Shown here: in pieces, positions 9,642 through 18,727 of the stretch | How the letters are laid out: each line of letters starts with the position of its first letter | How positions within the stretch are numbered: the stretch's first letter is position 1 | Assembly (NCBI GenBank): GCA_000985875.1 | Contig: CCRI01000020.1 | Coordinates: 1-64,000 of the forward strand | Origin: Neorhizobium galegae bv. officinalis | Lineage (GTDB): Bacteria; Pseudomonadota; Alphaproteobacteria; Rhizobiales; Rhizobiaceae | Direction of reading: 5' to 3' | Length of the DNA stretch: 64,000 nucleotides | Position numbers and translations under genes: made by a program | Notes under the pieces: generated by a model | Databases searched by the model: none | What the model was told of the DNA's origin: nothing | Seen by the model: the letters and a program-made list of their open reading frames with translations, nothing else

Positions 9642-10838
9642 TCAGTCCGGCCAGCGCAGAGCACCGTCGAAACGGTGGCGGCTGCGCTCTTCGATCGGGG
9701 TCGCGATGATCTCGTTGGAGGCGCGAGCCTTGTCGAGCTCCTCGGTCAGACGGGCCGCAACGATCGTTTCCTGGCCCGGATGCAGGTTGCACGGGTCGAG
9801 GTAGAAATAGTGATGCTCCACCTCGTGGTCGCGGACGATGATCGGCGGATTGCCGCGGCCGAGTGCTGCGGCCAGATCCCAGGCTGTGATATGCGCTTCC
9901 GGCGCGGAGATGATCACCCGCATGCGGTCGAGCGGATTGTTGGTCGGATCCGGCTCGATCAGGGCGGTGACCCCCGGGCGACCGTCGAGCGTCCGTTTCC
10001 ACAGGTTCAGATAGCCCGTCTCGCGTTCGCGGATACCTGCATGGTCACGCTTCTCCCAGGCTTCCAGCGCCGCCATGACGCCGAAGACGCTTTCCTTGCC
10101 GACCTTCATGCCGCGGCCGATGCCCATGTTCTGCAGGAAGGCGCTGCGCACCAGTTCTTTCTTGCCCGCGACGACGCCCGAAGTCGGGCCGCCGAGGAAC
10201 TTGTGGCCGGAATAAAGGACGATATCCGCACCCTGTGCCAGGAAGAGCTTGAGGTCATATTCGGAAGCCGCATCGACGATGACCGGCACGCCCTTCGCAT
10301 GGGCGATCTCGACGAACTCGATGAGGTTGAGCAGGCCGTAATCCACGACGTGATGCGAGACGACATAGACGGCGGCAGCCGTCTTCTCGGTGATCGCATG
10401 TTCCATGTGGTAGCGATGCGTCGAGGTCGCCTGGCCGACCAGCACGACCTTGCCGCCGGCGAGCCGGATCGCCTGGTCCACCGGCGCGCCATAGCTCACC
10501 ACATGGCCCATCTGCACGAGCACTTCGTTCTTGTCCGGCACCGTGTCCGGCAGCTTCTCGATTGCCAGCAGGTTGTTGCCGGTGATGGCGCCCGCGACTG
10601 CGAGGCTGATGCCCGAGGAGCAGGATGCCGTCACGAAGCCCGCCTCACCGCCGGTCAACCGGGCGATGATCGCGCTTGCCTTGCGCTGCAGATCATTGAT
10701 CTCCACGAATTGCGGCAGGATCGCCGCCATCGCCTGGATCGCTTCGGGAACGACGATCGACGCCCCGAGGCTGGTCATCGTGCCGGAAACGTTGATGACC
10801 GGGCGGAGGCCGATCTGGGTGCGGATATCATCGGACAT
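9642..10838 (-). CDS. SelA-like PLP-dependent lyase/transferase (DgaE/AHA_3914 type)
   Basis: A 398-residue fold-type I PLP enzyme resembling the selenocysteine-synthase-related group. Key features are INVSGTMTSLG at the N-terminus, ASCSSGISLAVA (phosphate-binding region), VDAASEYDL and the Schiff-base lysine in YSGHKFLGGPTSG (K213). The ATG at 10838 follows TGGAGAA. In other bacteria such genes pair with a deacetylase-like amidohydrolase, as here (12311-13519), and some members (DgaE) eliminate ammonia from amino sugar acid phosphates. No kinase or aldolase of the D-glucosaminate pathway is in the window, so the substrate is unknown. It is divergent from the IclR gene. Confidence 0.8.
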   Translation of the reverse strand: MSDDIRTQIGLRPVINVSGTMTSLGASIVVPEAIQAMAAILPQFVEINDLQRKASAIIARLTGGEAGFVTASCSSGISLAVAGAITGNNLLAIEKLPDTVPDKNEVLVQMGHVVSYGAPVDQAIRLAGGKVVLVGQATSTHRYHMEHAITEKTAAAVYVVSHHVVDYGLLNLIEFVEIAHAKGVPVIVDAASEYDLKLFLAQGADIVLYSGHKFLGGPTSGVVAGKKELVRSAFLQNMGIGRGMKVGKESVFGVMAALEAWEKRDHAGIRERETGYLNLWKRTLDGRPGVTALIEPDPTNNPLDRMRVIISAPEAHITAWDLAAALGRGNPPIIVRDHEVEHHYFYLDPCNLHPGQETIVAARLTEELDKARASNEIIATPIEERSRHRFDGALRWPD

Positions 10839-10882
10839 TGTGGTTCTCCAAAGTGGCGGCCAGTGGCGAATTGCCATCGACA

Positions 10883-10906
10883 GCTATGCCATAATAATGT
10901 AATAGC
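10883..10906. promoter_or_regulatory. Palindromic candidate operator between SelA-like and IclR genes
   Basis: A 24-bp dyad has outer arms GCTAT/ATAGC and inner CAT/ATG in symmetric positions. It lies 29 bp before the IclR start and 45 bp before the SelA-like start. The position fits autoregulation by the IclR protein and control of the divergent operon. Inference from symmetry and location only. Confidence 0.45.
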
Positions 10907-10934
10907 CTCTCGAAACGACACGAGGAGCGTTGAG

Positions 10935-11768
10935 TTGGACGCAAAGACATCATCTGCAGACCTCTCCAGTGAGGCCGGTTCCCAGGTGGAAACGGAAGCC
11001 AAGGGCGCGCGCCGGTCGCGCGTGAGCGGTATCGACCGCGCGCTGCAGGTGATCGATTATCTCTACGAAACGGGTGCGCCGTCCGGCGCCTATGCGATCG
11101 CCAAGGCGGTCAAGGCGCCGCTGTCGACCGTTTATGTGATCATCGACGATCTGGTCGAGAAGAACATGCTCGCCCGCAATGCCGACGGTTCGATCTGGCT
11201 CGGCGCCCGCCTCTACCACTACGGCCTCGCCTATGCCCGGTCGCTCGATTTCATGAGCGTCGCCACCCACGAAATGCACGATCTCTGCCGGCAGGCGGGC
11301 GAAACCGTTCAGGTCTGCGGCCGCGACGGCGATTACATGCTGGTGCTCGCCATGGCGGACGGCCCGAGCCATTACCAGGTCGCGTCTCGCGTCGGCACCC
11401 GCGTGCCGCTCAACTGGACGGCATCCGGCCGGCTTCTCGTCGGGCACCTGCCGGAGGCCGAGCGGATCGAGCTTTTCAAGCGCTGCGCCCGCACCTCGCC
11501 GACCGGCCGCGCCGAGATCGACGCCCGCACGCTGTCCGACTCGGCCGGCAAGGCCTTTGAGGAGCGGCTGTCGATCCAGGTGGCGGAGTCCGATTATGCG
11601 GTTGCCTGCATCGCCTCGCCGGTCTGTGACCGGAGCGGTGAGTGCGTCGCCACCATTTCCATCGTGCTGCCGGAACAGAAAGTCGTGTCCGACGGGAACC
11701 ACTATACGGAGCACGTCCGTGCTTCCGCCCAGCGGATCGAGAAGCTGATGGGTTGGCGCAACCACTGA
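10935..11768 (+). CDS. IclR-family transcriptional regulator
   Basis: A 277-residue regulator with an N-terminal winged helix (about 35-85: GIDRALQVIDYLYETG, KAPLSTVYVIIDDLVEKN) and the IclR effector-binding domain (about 110-270: VQVCGRDGDYMLVLAM, SRVGTRVPLNWTASGRLL, AVACIASPVCD). The start is a TTG at 10935 with GAGGAG 7 nt upstream; the ORF is open far upstream without another ribosome site, so this TTG decides the start. It is embedded in the split transporter cluster and divergent from the SelA-like gene, so it most likely controls the dpp/deacetylase module. It may be an activator or repressor; ligand unknown. Confidence 0.88.
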   Translation: MDAKTSSADLSSEAGSQVETEAKGARRSRVSGIDRALQVIDYLYETGAPSGAYAIAKAVKAPLSTVYVIIDDLVEKNMLARNADGSIWLGARLYHYGLAYARSLDFMSVATHEMHDLCRQAGETVQVCGRDGDYMLVLAMADGPSHYQVASRVGTRVPLNWTASGRLLVGHLPEAERIELFKRCARTSPTGRAEIDARTLSDSAGKAFEERLSIQVAESDYAVACIASPVCDRSGECVATISIVLPEQKVVSDGNHYTEHVRASAQRIEKLMGWRNH

Positions 11769-11778
11769 CCTAACCTCC

Positions 11779-12276
11779 TCAGTCGTTCAGCGAGACGATC
11801 GCCTCGATCTCGACGGTAATATTGCCCGGCAGCGAGCCGAACCCGACGGCTGAACGGGCATGCTGGCCCGCATCGCCGAACACCGCAATGAAGAGGTCCG
11901 AGCAACCGTTGATGACGCTCGGATGATCCTCGAAGTCCGGCACGGCATTGACCATGCCAAGCAGTTTCACAACCCGCTTCACCCGCGAAAGGTCGCCGAG
12001 CGCCTCGTGCATGACAGCAAGCAGGTTGATGCCCACCAGCCGAGCATGCTGATAGGCGAGATCGACGCTGACATCGGCGCCCACCTTGCCGGCATGCAGA
12101 TGGCCATCCGCCTCGCGCGGACCCTGACCGGAGAGGTAGAGCATGTTGCCTTCGCGGACATGCGTGACGAAATTGGCGATCGGCGGCGGCGGCGGCGGCA
12201 ATTTGATGCCGAGCGCGATCAGCCGATCGTAAGGTGTCTGCGCCGCGGGAGCGGCTTTTGCTGAAGACGTATTCAC
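11779..12276 (-). CDS. RidA/YjgF family protein
   Basis: A 165-residue RidA-like protein, about 30 residues longer than canonical RidA, of the subgroup that opens with a Pro-rich segment (LGIKLPPPPPPIANF) followed by LYLSGQGP. Family members deaminate reactive enamine/imine intermediates made by PLP enzymes, which fits the SelA-like lyase in the same cluster. The GTG at 12276 has AGGAG 6 nt upstream and is preferred; the ATG at 12291 has no good ribosome site. The C-terminal GSLPGNITVEIEAIV matches the family. It follows the amidohydrolase gene by about 34 bp and is probably in the same transcript. Confidence 0.85.
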   Translation of the reverse strand: MNTSSAKAAPAAQTPYDRLIALGIKLPPPPPPIANFVTHVREGNMLYLSGQGPREADGHLHAGKVGADVSVDLAYQHARLVGINLLAVMHEALGDLSRVKRVVKLLGMVNAVPDFEDHPSVINGCSDLFIAVFGDAGQHARSAVGFGSLPGNITVEIEAIVSLND

Positions 12277-12310
12277 GTCAACTCCTGTCATGCGATTTCA
12301 AGAAAACGCC

Positions 12311-13519
12311 TCAGCGCCACGAGTAACCGTGGCTGTGGCGGACGAGCTTGCGGGCCCGCGGGATATAGCGGCTGGCGGTGATGGCCTCCGAACCGATGAC
12401 CGTGTAACGCGGCTCGAACAGCTTCTGCAGGCGCGAGACGTCGCCATTGGAATCGGTCGCCTCGAGATCGGCGTCGATGAGATCGAAGATGGTGAAATCG
12501 GCGCGTTCACCGACCGACAGCCGGTTTTCCATGGAAAGCTTGATGACCGAAGCCGGGTGATGGGTGACCGCTTCCACCACCTTGTCGAACGGCATGCCGA
12601 CCGAAAGCAGCTTGGACATGGTGGTCGCCAGATCCCAGACCGGAAAATTCATCGAATGGCCGTGCAGGTCGGTCGAGATCGAATAGGGCAGCAGGCCGCG
12701 GGCAATCGCCGCCTCCGCAACCTTGAACGAGAACGACGCGCCGCCATGGCCGATGTCGAGGCGAATGCCTTCGCCGGCGCAGCGTTCGGCGAGATTGTAG
12801 AGGTCCTCGTCTTCCATGATGCTCGAACCGGCCTTGCCGTTGAAGCAATGGGTGACGACGTCGCCGGGGCCGAGGATTTCCAGCACCTCGTCATAGAGCG
12901 CCGGCGGCTCGCCGACATGCACCATCATCGGAACCTTGAGGATCTTGGCGATCTTCTTGCCGAGCTTCACCGGCGTGACGCCCCAGGAACCGGTGATCAC
13001 ATGGCTCGCCCGCACCTTGATGCCGACGATATGCTCCTTGTTTTCCGCATAACATTCGAGGATGCGGTCAAGGTCGATGTCGCGGATATCGCGCAGTTCG
13101 GCGACGCGGTTGCAGGCGACGAGGCCAATCGAACCGAGGTTCAGGAACGCCTTGATGCGCTCCCTGGACGGCTCGATGATATATTCGCGAAAACCGTGAA
13201 AATTGGCTTCGCCGGCAGAACCGGCATCGACCAGCGTGGTGACGCCACGCTCGGCGCCGCATTCGGACGGACGGATCGAGATATCGGTGCCGCCATGCCA
13301 GATATGCACATGCAGGTCGATCCAGCCGGGCGAGATGAAGGCGCCGTTGCCGTCGACCCGGATGGCATCCGCAGGTGCCGCAAGCGACGGGCCTATGGCT
13401 GTTATTTTCCCGTCGGCACCGACGAGGATGTCAGTGGTGCCAGAGGAAGCATTGCCGCCGAAAGCCATCGGCTTCACATTGGTGAGGAGGAGCGGCTGGC
13501 CCGCTGTTTCACCGGTCAT
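12311..13519 (-). CDS. Deacetylase-type amidohydrolase (EF_0837/AHA_3915-like)
   Basis: A 402-residue metallohydrolase of the amidohydrolase superfamily. Visible metal ligands are H70 and H72 (IDLHVHIWHGG), a lysine bridging candidate K168 (GIKVRAS), H201 (MMVHVGEP), H224 (VVTHCFNG) and an Asp in SISTDLHG near residue 287. The start ATG at 13519 follows AGGACC, one base after the dppC stop. The family hydrolyses N-acyl groups from amino acids or amino sugar acids, and is often paired with a SelA-like enzyme as in this cluster. Likely role: first cytoplasmic step on an acylated substrate imported by the adjacent ABC system; substrate not determinable here. Confidence 0.82.
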   Translation of the reverse strand: MTGETAGQPLLLTNVKPMAFGGNASSGTTDILVGADGKITAIGPSLAAPADAIRVDGNGAFISPGWIDLHVHIWHGGTDISIRPSECGAERGVTTLVDAGSAGEANFHGFREYIIEPSRERIKAFLNLGSIGLVACNRVAELRDIRDIDLDRILECYAENKEHIVGIKVRASHVITGSWGVTPVKLGKKIAKILKVPMMVHVGEPPALYDEVLEILGPGDVVTHCFNGKAGSSIMEDEDLYNLAERCAGEGIRLDIGHGGASFSFKVAEAAIARGLLPYSISTDLHGHSMNFPVWDLATTMSKLLSVGMPFDKVVEAVTHHPASVIKLSMENRLSVGERADFTIFDLIDADLEATDSNGDVSRLQKLFEPRYTVIGSEAITASRYIPRARKLVRHSHGYSWR

Positions 13520-14392
13520 TTACAGGTCCTTTCGAAGTCTTGGATCGAGCATGTCCCGCAATCCGTCGCCGACCATCTGCAGCGACAGAACGGAAAGAAT
13601 GATGGCAAAGCCCGGGAAATAGGTCATCCAGTCGGCCTGGCCGATATATTGGCGCCCGCTGGCAATCATCGTTCCCCAGGTGGGAATTTCGGGGCTGACA
13701 CCGAGGCCGAGGAAGGAAAGCCCGGCTTCGGCGAGCATGGCGCTGGCAAACAGGAACGTGCCCTGCACCAGGATCGGCGATATCAGGTTGCGCAGCACGT
13801 GCCGCGTCATGATGTGGAAGGTCGAGATCCCCAGCGCCTTCGCCGCCTCCACGTAAGGCAGTTCGCGGATCACCAGAGTCGAGGCCCGGACGATGCGGGC
13901 GAGCCGTGGCGAATAGACGATCGACAGGGCGATGATCACGGTCACCAGGGAGGGCCCGAGGGCGGCAACCAGCGCGATGGCAAGCAGGATGTCCGGAAAG
14001 GCCATCATCGCATCGATCAGCCTGGCAATCGGGGTATCAAGCCTCTGGAAGAAGCCGGCAAGCAATCCGAGCGTCACGCCGATGATCGCCGAAAGGGTGA
14101 CGACAGCCGCCCCGACCAGCAGCGACAGCCGCCCGGCATAGATGGTGCGCGAGAAGATATCGCGGCCGAACTCGTCGGTGCCGAACCAGTAGATCTCGCT
14201 CGGCGGCTTCAGCCGGTTGACGATCGACAGTTTCGATGGCGAATAGGGCGCAATCCACGGCGCGAAGACCGCCAGCAGAACGAAGATCACGATGACGACC
14301 AGCCCGAGCGCGACCGTCTTGCGTTTCAGGAAACGGCGGAAGAACTTGGCGCCCTCGCTCGTTGCCGGCTTGGTGGTGACAATTTCCGCCAT
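13520..14392 (-). CDS. Peptide-type ABC transporter permease (DppC-like)
   Basis: A 290-residue inner-membrane permease with the DppC N-terminal extension (RRFLKRKTVALGLVVIVIFVLLAVF), the WFGTDEFGRDIFSR motif that precedes the permease domain, and the cytoplasmic coupling loop EAAKALGISTFHIMTRHVLRN. Its ATG overlaps the stop of the upstream permease by 1 nt (TGATG), so the two subunits are translationally coupled. It pairs with the 14392-15333 subunit, the 17097 binding protein and probably the fused ATPase at 7739-9574. Confidence 0.92.
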   Translation of the reverse strand: MAEIVTTKPATSEGAKFFRRFLKRKTVALGLVVIVIFVLLAVFAPWIAPYSPSKLSIVNRLKPPSEIYWFGTDEFGRDIFSRTIYAGRLSLLVGAAVVTLSAIIGVTLGLLAGFFQRLDTPIARLIDAMMAFPDILLAIALVAALGPSLVTVIIALSIVYSPRLARIVRASTLVIRELPYVEAAKALGISTFHIMTRHVLRNLISPILVQGTFLFASAMLAEAGLSFLGLGVSPEIPTWGTMIASGRQYIGQADWMTYFPGFAIILSVLSLQMVGDGLRDMLDPRLRKDL

Positions 14393-15333
14393 CAGTAGCG
14401 CACCCTTGGATCGACCAGCAGATAGAGCATGTCGATCGCGAAATTGATCAGGACGTAGAGGGCGGCGATGACGAGCAGCGCACCCTGGATGACGGGATAG
14501 TCACGCCGCAGCACCGCCGAAACCACCAGATTGCCGACGCCCGGCAGGCCGAACACGGTTTCGGTGACCACGGCGCCAGAAATCAGCACGGCAGCGGTCA
14601 AGCCCAGCACGGTGAGGATCGGGATCAGCGCGTTCTTCAGCGCATGTTTCAGCACGACGCGCCGCTCGATCAGCCCTTTTGCGCGGGCGGTGCGGATATA
14701 GTCGTCGCCGAGCACGTCGAGCATCGAGGCGCGGGTAAACCGCAGGATCAGCGCCGAGGAAACGAGGCCGAGCGCGAAGGCCGGTAGTGTCAGGTGATAC
14801 ATGCGCTCGGCAAAGCTCGCGCCCGGTCCGCCGTAACCGGAAACCGGAAAGATATTAAGGCGCACCGCGAAGAACTGCATCAGGATAAGGCCGAGCCAGA
14901 AGCTCGGAATGCTGGCAGCCAGCATCGCCACCATCGTCGCGGCCTGGTCGATGAAGGACCCACGCCGGTAGGCGGCATAGATGCCGATCGGCAGCGCGAT
15001 GACGCTCGCAATCGCCAGCGAAAAAATCGTCAGGAAGAAAGTCGGTTCGGCGCGGTCGAGAAGCGCCGACGTCACCGGCATGTTGAGAAAGATCGACTGG
15101 CCGAGGTCGCCCCTCAGAAGTTGGCCGATATAGAAGACATACTGGACGCCGATCGACTGATCGAGGCCGAGGCGCGTGCGCAGTTCGGCGACGTCCTGCG
15201 CCGTGGCGTCGGGACCGAGCATGACCGCAGCCGGATCGCCGGGCGTCACGCGAACGATCACGAAGACGATCGTCACGACGAGAAACATCACCACGATCAT
15301 GCCGGCAAGGCGTTGAAGAATGTAACGTATCAT
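14392..15333 (-). CDS. Peptide-type ABC transporter permease (DppB-like)
   Basis: A 313-residue DppB-type permease: opening MIRYILQRLAGMIVVMFLVVTIVF, the GDPAAVMLGPDATAQDVAELR periplasmic section, and the coupling loop ARAKGLIERRVVLKHALKNALIPI. About six membrane segments are visible. It lies 237 bp downstream of the solute-binding protein gene; the gap carries a large inverted repeat that could lower permease expression relative to the binding protein. Confidence 0.92.
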   Translation of the reverse strand: MIRYILQRLAGMIVVMFLVVTIVFVIVRVTPGDPAAVMLGPDATAQDVAELRTRLGLDQSIGVQYVFYIGQLLRGDLGQSIFLNMPVTSALLDRAEPTFFLTIFSLAIASVIALPIGIYAAYRRGSFIDQAATMVAMLAASIPSFWLGLILMQFFAVRLNIFPVSGYGGPGASFAERMYHLTLPAFALGLVSSALILRFTRASMLDVLGDDYIRTARAKGLIERRVVLKHALKNALIPILTVLGLTAAVLISGAVVTETVFGLPGVGNLVVSAVLRRDYPVIQGALLVIAALYVLINFAIDMLYLLVDPRVRY

Positions 15334-15391
15334 GCGGGCATGGCCCTGTTTGCTGCGTTCTGTTGAAGAAGGTGCGCGGCGGCAAAAACCT

Positions 15392-15531
15392 CTCCCTCAT
15401 TCCTGTGCTCGTCACAGGAATCCAGCGCGCCCAAGTCTTTGGGCGCAAAAGACCGATTGAGGGAATTCAAGTCACTCACGGCGCAGATGCGCCGTGGCTG
15501 GATCCCTGTGACAAGCACAGGGATGAGGGAG
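15392..15531. repeat. RIME-like intergenic element, 35-bp inverted repeats
   Basis: The left arm (15392-15426) and right arm (15497-15531) are reverse complements over 35 bp with four mismatches; each arm has its own inner dyad (CCTGTG/CACAGG). The 70-bp centre holds two further small palindromes. Repeats of this CCTGTG-CACAGG type are widespread in rhizobial intergenic regions (Rhizobium-specific intergenic mosaic elements and relatives). It lies inside an operon, between the binding-protein and permease genes, where it can form a strong RNA structure. Confidence 0.8.
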
Positions 15532-15570
15532 TGTGAGTTTGCCGCCGCGATCATTATTACCGGCCCACTA

Positions 15571-17097
15571 TTACTTCTTGATCGACGCGTTCCAGAAATA
15601 GGGCCACGGAGCCGGATCGACGCCCTGAAGCTTGGTGGAGATGGCGGAGACTGCGTTGAAATCGCCGATCTTCATGAAAGGCGCTTCGTCATACAGGGCC
15701 TTCTGGACATTGGCCCAGAGTTCGACGCGCTTCTTCGGATCCGACTCTGCCGAGAAAGCATCCACGGCCGCCTTTCTGGCAGGCGTGTCCCACCAGCCCG
15801 GCGAGCTCGGCGCCAGCGAACCGATCAGTGCCGGCTCCGGCAGGAAGGGGCTGTGGGTGATATAGATGTCCCAGAGCGCCTTGTCGGTGCGGCGCTGCGT
15901 GAGCGTCGCCCAGTCGACCACCTGCATGTCGACCGCAAAGCCGGCAAGCTTCAGATACTCGGCGGCGACCTGCGCCATCTTGTAGTGGAACTCGTACTGG
16001 CGGCTGGTCAGGATGCGGATCGGCTTGCCGTCATAGCCTGCGGCCTTGGCAGCCTTGGCAGCGCCTTCCGGATCGGCGACGTTGTAATTGCCCTTCACGC
16101 CGGCATCCGTGCTCCAGGTGAAGGAAGCCGGGTAGATGTTGCCGTCGAGCGCGTAGAAATCCTTGCTGCCAAAGGCGGCGGCCAGCATGTCCTCCATGTT
16201 GAGCGCCTGGCGGATCGCCTTGCGGACCGCGAGACTCTTGGCAGCCCCTTCCGCGGTGTTGAAGACGAAGACCGGATAACCGAACGGCTTCAGGAGCAGC
16301 GGTTGGCTGGCCTTCGAGGCTTTCAGTTTGTCGAAGGATTCAACCGGCAGGGAATCGATATAGTCGTACTGGCCGGAAACGGCGGCTTCCACGCGGGTGT
16401 TCGGGTCCGGAACCGGCACGAAGCGGATCTCGTCGAGATACTGGTGGCGTGCGCCGCCATAACCGTCGCTCTCACCCGAACGCGGCTTGTAGTCCTTGAA
16501 GCGGGCGAGCTGGATATACTGATCCGCCTTGCGCTCCTTCAGCATATAAGGTCCAGTACCGACAAAGTCGGTCATCGTATCGGCCTGCTTTTCCGCCGGG
16601 ATGATGATCGCGGCAGAGTTATTGAAGGCGAGCAGCGAGACGAGCGGCGCATAGGGCTGCTTCAGCTTGATCGTCACGGTCGCGGGGTCGGCGGCGGAAA
16701 TGGTGTCGATGAAACCGGCGGCCTGCTTGCCGCGCGAGGCGAGCTTGGTCCAGCGGGTGAGCGAGGCGACTACGTCTTCCGAGGTCATGTCGCTGCCGTC
16801 ATGGAATTTGATGCCGGTGCGCAGCTTGATCGTATAGGTCTTGCCGTCGGCACTCACCTCCGGCAGGCTTTCCGCCAGAAGCGGTGTGACATCCCACTTC
16901 TTGTTGAATGTATAGAGCGTCTCGAAAATGTGCTGCGTGACGATACCAACAAGGTCGGCCGTCGAGGTCATCGGATCGAGCGTCGGCGGCTCGCCGATGG
17001 TCGCGACGTTGATGACGCCGCCCTTCTCCTGCGCCATCAGAAATGACGGCGTGGCGACGAGCGCCGTTGCAACAAGGAATGCAAGCTTCAGCTTCAT
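15571..17097 (-). CDS. Peptide-type ABC transporter solute-binding protein
   Basis: A 508-residue periplasmic binding protein (family 5, DppA/OppA-like). A Sec signal peptide is seen (MKLKLAFLVATALVATPSFLMA, cleavage after about residue 22). Family features include EPPTLDPMTSTADLV, SADGKTYTIKLRTGIKFHDG and FVGTGPYML. GGGAG lies before the ATG at 17097. It is the first gene of the minus-strand dpp-deacetylase-ridA transcript, with a good promoter and a long palindrome upstream. The ligand is probably an acylated amino compound or short peptide, judging from the downstream genes. Confidence 0.92.
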   Translation of the reverse strand: MKLKLAFLVATALVATPSFLMAQEKGGVINVATIGEPPTLDPMTSTADLVGIVTQHIFETLYTFNKKWDVTPLLAESLPEVSADGKTYTIKLRTGIKFHDGSDMTSEDVVASLTRWTKLASRGKQAAGFIDTISAADPATVTIKLKQPYAPLVSLLAFNNSAAIIIPAEKQADTMTDFVGTGPYMLKERKADQYIQLARFKDYKPRSGESDGYGGARHQYLDEIRFVPVPDPNTRVEAAVSGQYDYIDSLPVESFDKLKASKASQPLLLKPFGYPVFVFNTAEGAAKSLAVRKAIRQALNMEDMLAAAFGSKDFYALDGNIYPASFTWSTDAGVKGNYNVADPEGAAKAAKAAGYDGKPIRILTSRQYEFHYKMAQVAAEYLKLAGFAVDMQVVDWATLTQRRTDKALWDIYITHSPFLPEPALIGSLAPSSPGWWDTPARKAAVDAFSAESDPKKRVELWANVQKALYDEAPFMKIGDFNAVSAISTKLQGVDPAPWPYFWNASIKK

Positions 17098-17127
17098 GAT
17101 AGTCTCCCGTTTATGTTCCACAATTAT

Positions 17128-17175
17128 GTTATATAGACTTTTATAAAAGAATATAGAACACGACCGCCCTGTCAA
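17128..17175 (-). promoter_or_regulatory. Promoter of the dpp operon with overlapping 32-bp dyad
   Basis: On the minus strand a -35 TTGACA (17170-17175) and a -10 TATTCT (17148-17153) are 16 bp apart. A 32-bp imperfect palindrome (17128-17159) covers the -10 and the start region; its core is the perfect 12-mer CTTTTATAAAAG, with outer GTT/AAC and TATA/TATA in symmetry. A repressor here would block transcription; the IclR protein at 10935 is the obvious candidate but its own upstream dyad has a different sequence. Confidence 0.6.
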
Positions 17176-17465
17176 TGGGGAGGTAGAGTCGAGCAGCGGC
17201 GACCGCTGAGAACGGGATTTGCAGCTCCAACGCCGACAGGTTTCAGCGGAGCCGGTTTGGGAAGATCCTCGATCAGCAGTGCGACGTCGCCAGCGCCCCA
17301 CGAATCTCGATCTAATTTGTCGCCTGGGGCTGGACGAACGTGTCTTCGGAAGCGAAAACACACAGCCTTGGCTGCGAGCTGAAAACCGCGCGTCGCGCCA
17401 GACCAAGAACAAGACAAGATAGAGTGGCCCATTCCGCCACATCTAACGGGAGGAGATACACCAGC

Positions 17466-18623
17466 ATGACCGACAATCTCATCGATGCGTTTGCCAACGG
17501 GCTTTTTGTCGGCCGCGTCTGGAATCCTGCCGTTTCGGGGCCGAGCGTCGTCACGCTGCGTGACGGTGCCCTGGTCGATATCACCAGCAGGCAAGCGCCG
17601 ACCCTCAGCGCGCTTCTGGAGCGCGCCGATGTTGCGGAATTTGTCCGAAACGCCGCCGGCCCGGTCATCGGCACGTTGCAAGACCTTGCCGGGAACAGCA
17701 GGGGCAAACCCGATCCGTCGCGTCCTCATCTGCTGGCGCCCGTCGACCTCCAGGCGATCAAGGCCTGCGGCGTGACGTTCGCGCAATCGATGATCGAGCG
17801 CGTCATCGAGGAAAAGGCCGCCGGCAATCCGGACAGGGCGGCCGCCATCCGGCAGACCGTCAGCACGATCATCGGCGGCAGCCTCAAGGACCTGAAGGCC
17901 GGTTCGCCGCAATCCGCGAAGGTCAAGGAAGCGCTGATCAGGGAGGGCATGTGGTCGCAGTATCTGGAGGTCGGGATCGGCCCGGATGCTGAAGTCTTCA
18001 CCAAGGCGCCGGTGCTGGCCTCGGTGGGCTGGGGTGCGGATGTCGGCCTCCATCCCGTATCGACCTGGAACAATCCGGAGCCGGAAATCGTGCTGGCAGT
18101 CGACAGCCAGGGCAGGATCAAGGGGGCGACGCTCGGCAACGACGTCAACCTGCGCGACGTCGAAGGCCGCTCGGCGCTTCTGCTCGGCAAGGCGAAGGAC
18201 AACAACGCCTCGTGCTCCATCGGGCCTTTTATCCGCCTCTTCGATGAGGGTTACGGATTGGACGATGTCCGCAATGCCGAACTCGACCTGCGCGTGACCG
18301 GGCCGGAGGGATATGTGCTCAACGGCAAGAGCTCGATGTCGCAGATCAGCCGCGACCCGCTCGATCTGGTCAAGCATACATGCGGCGAGCATCATCAGTA
18401 TCCCGACGGTTTCATGCTGTTTCTCGGCACGCTGTTTGCACCGACCGAGGATCGCGACGTGCCGAACCAGGGCTTCACCCACAAGATCGGCGACATCGTC
18501 GAGATCTCATCTCCGGGCCTCGGCACGCTGCGCAACACGGTACGCCTCTCGACCGAATGCCCTCCCTGGAGCTTCGGCATCTCGGCGCTGATGATGAACC
18601 TCGCTACCCGTGGCTTGCTCTAG
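17466..18623 (+). CDS. Fumarylacetoacetate hydrolase (FAH) family protein
   Basis: A 385-residue FAH-fold protein, longer than the common 280-residue hydratases. Metal-binding residues of the fold are visible: the E-x-E pair in NPEPEIVLAV and a downstream Asp in GATLGNDVNLRDVEGRSALL, followed by GKAKDNNASCSIGPFI. GGGAGGAG precedes the ATG at 17466. Members act on beta-diketones or 2-keto-3-deoxy sugar acids; the related AraD1/GguC-type enzymes dehydrate keto-deoxy pentonates. It is divergent from the dpp operon, with 368 bp between. Its position suggests a role in the same catabolic module, but the reaction is not determined. Confidence 0.82.
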   Translation: MTDNLIDAFANGLFVGRVWNPAVSGPSVVTLRDGALVDITSRQAPTLSALLERADVAEFVRNAAGPVIGTLQDLAGNSRGKPDPSRPHLLAPVDLQAIKACGVTFAQSMIERVIEEKAAGNPDRAAAIRQTVSTIIGGSLKDLKAGSPQSAKVKEALIREGMWSQYLEVGIGPDAEVFTKAPVLASVGWGADVGLHPVSTWNNPEPEIVLAVDSQGRIKGATLGNDVNLRDVEGRSALLLGKAKDNNASCSIGPFIRLFDEGYGLDDVRNAELDLRVTGPEGYVLNGKSSMSQISRDPLDLVKHTCGEHHQYPDGFMLFLGTLFAPTEDRDVPNQGFTHKIGDIVEISSPGLGTLRNTVRLSTECPPWSFGISALMMNLATRGLL

Positions 18624-18727
18624 ATAGAGCAGCCTCCTTCTTTCTCGCATCGCCGACTGCCGACCCTCGCCACGGCAGTCAAATCGGTCTATGAGACCGG
18701 CATGGACGAGACGGGAAGCCGAACAGA

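Noticed and set aside
12290..14398. Open frame of 702 codons on the + strand
   Set aside because: Antisense shadow of the amidohydrolase and permease genes, with composition typical of such shadows.
17172..17465. A minus-strand frame (ending VALLIEDLPKPAPLKPVGVGAAN...) that looks protein-like near the FAH gene
   Set aside because: It runs on into the antisense of the FAH gene and has no start or ribosome site of its own; at most a faint pseudogene trace.
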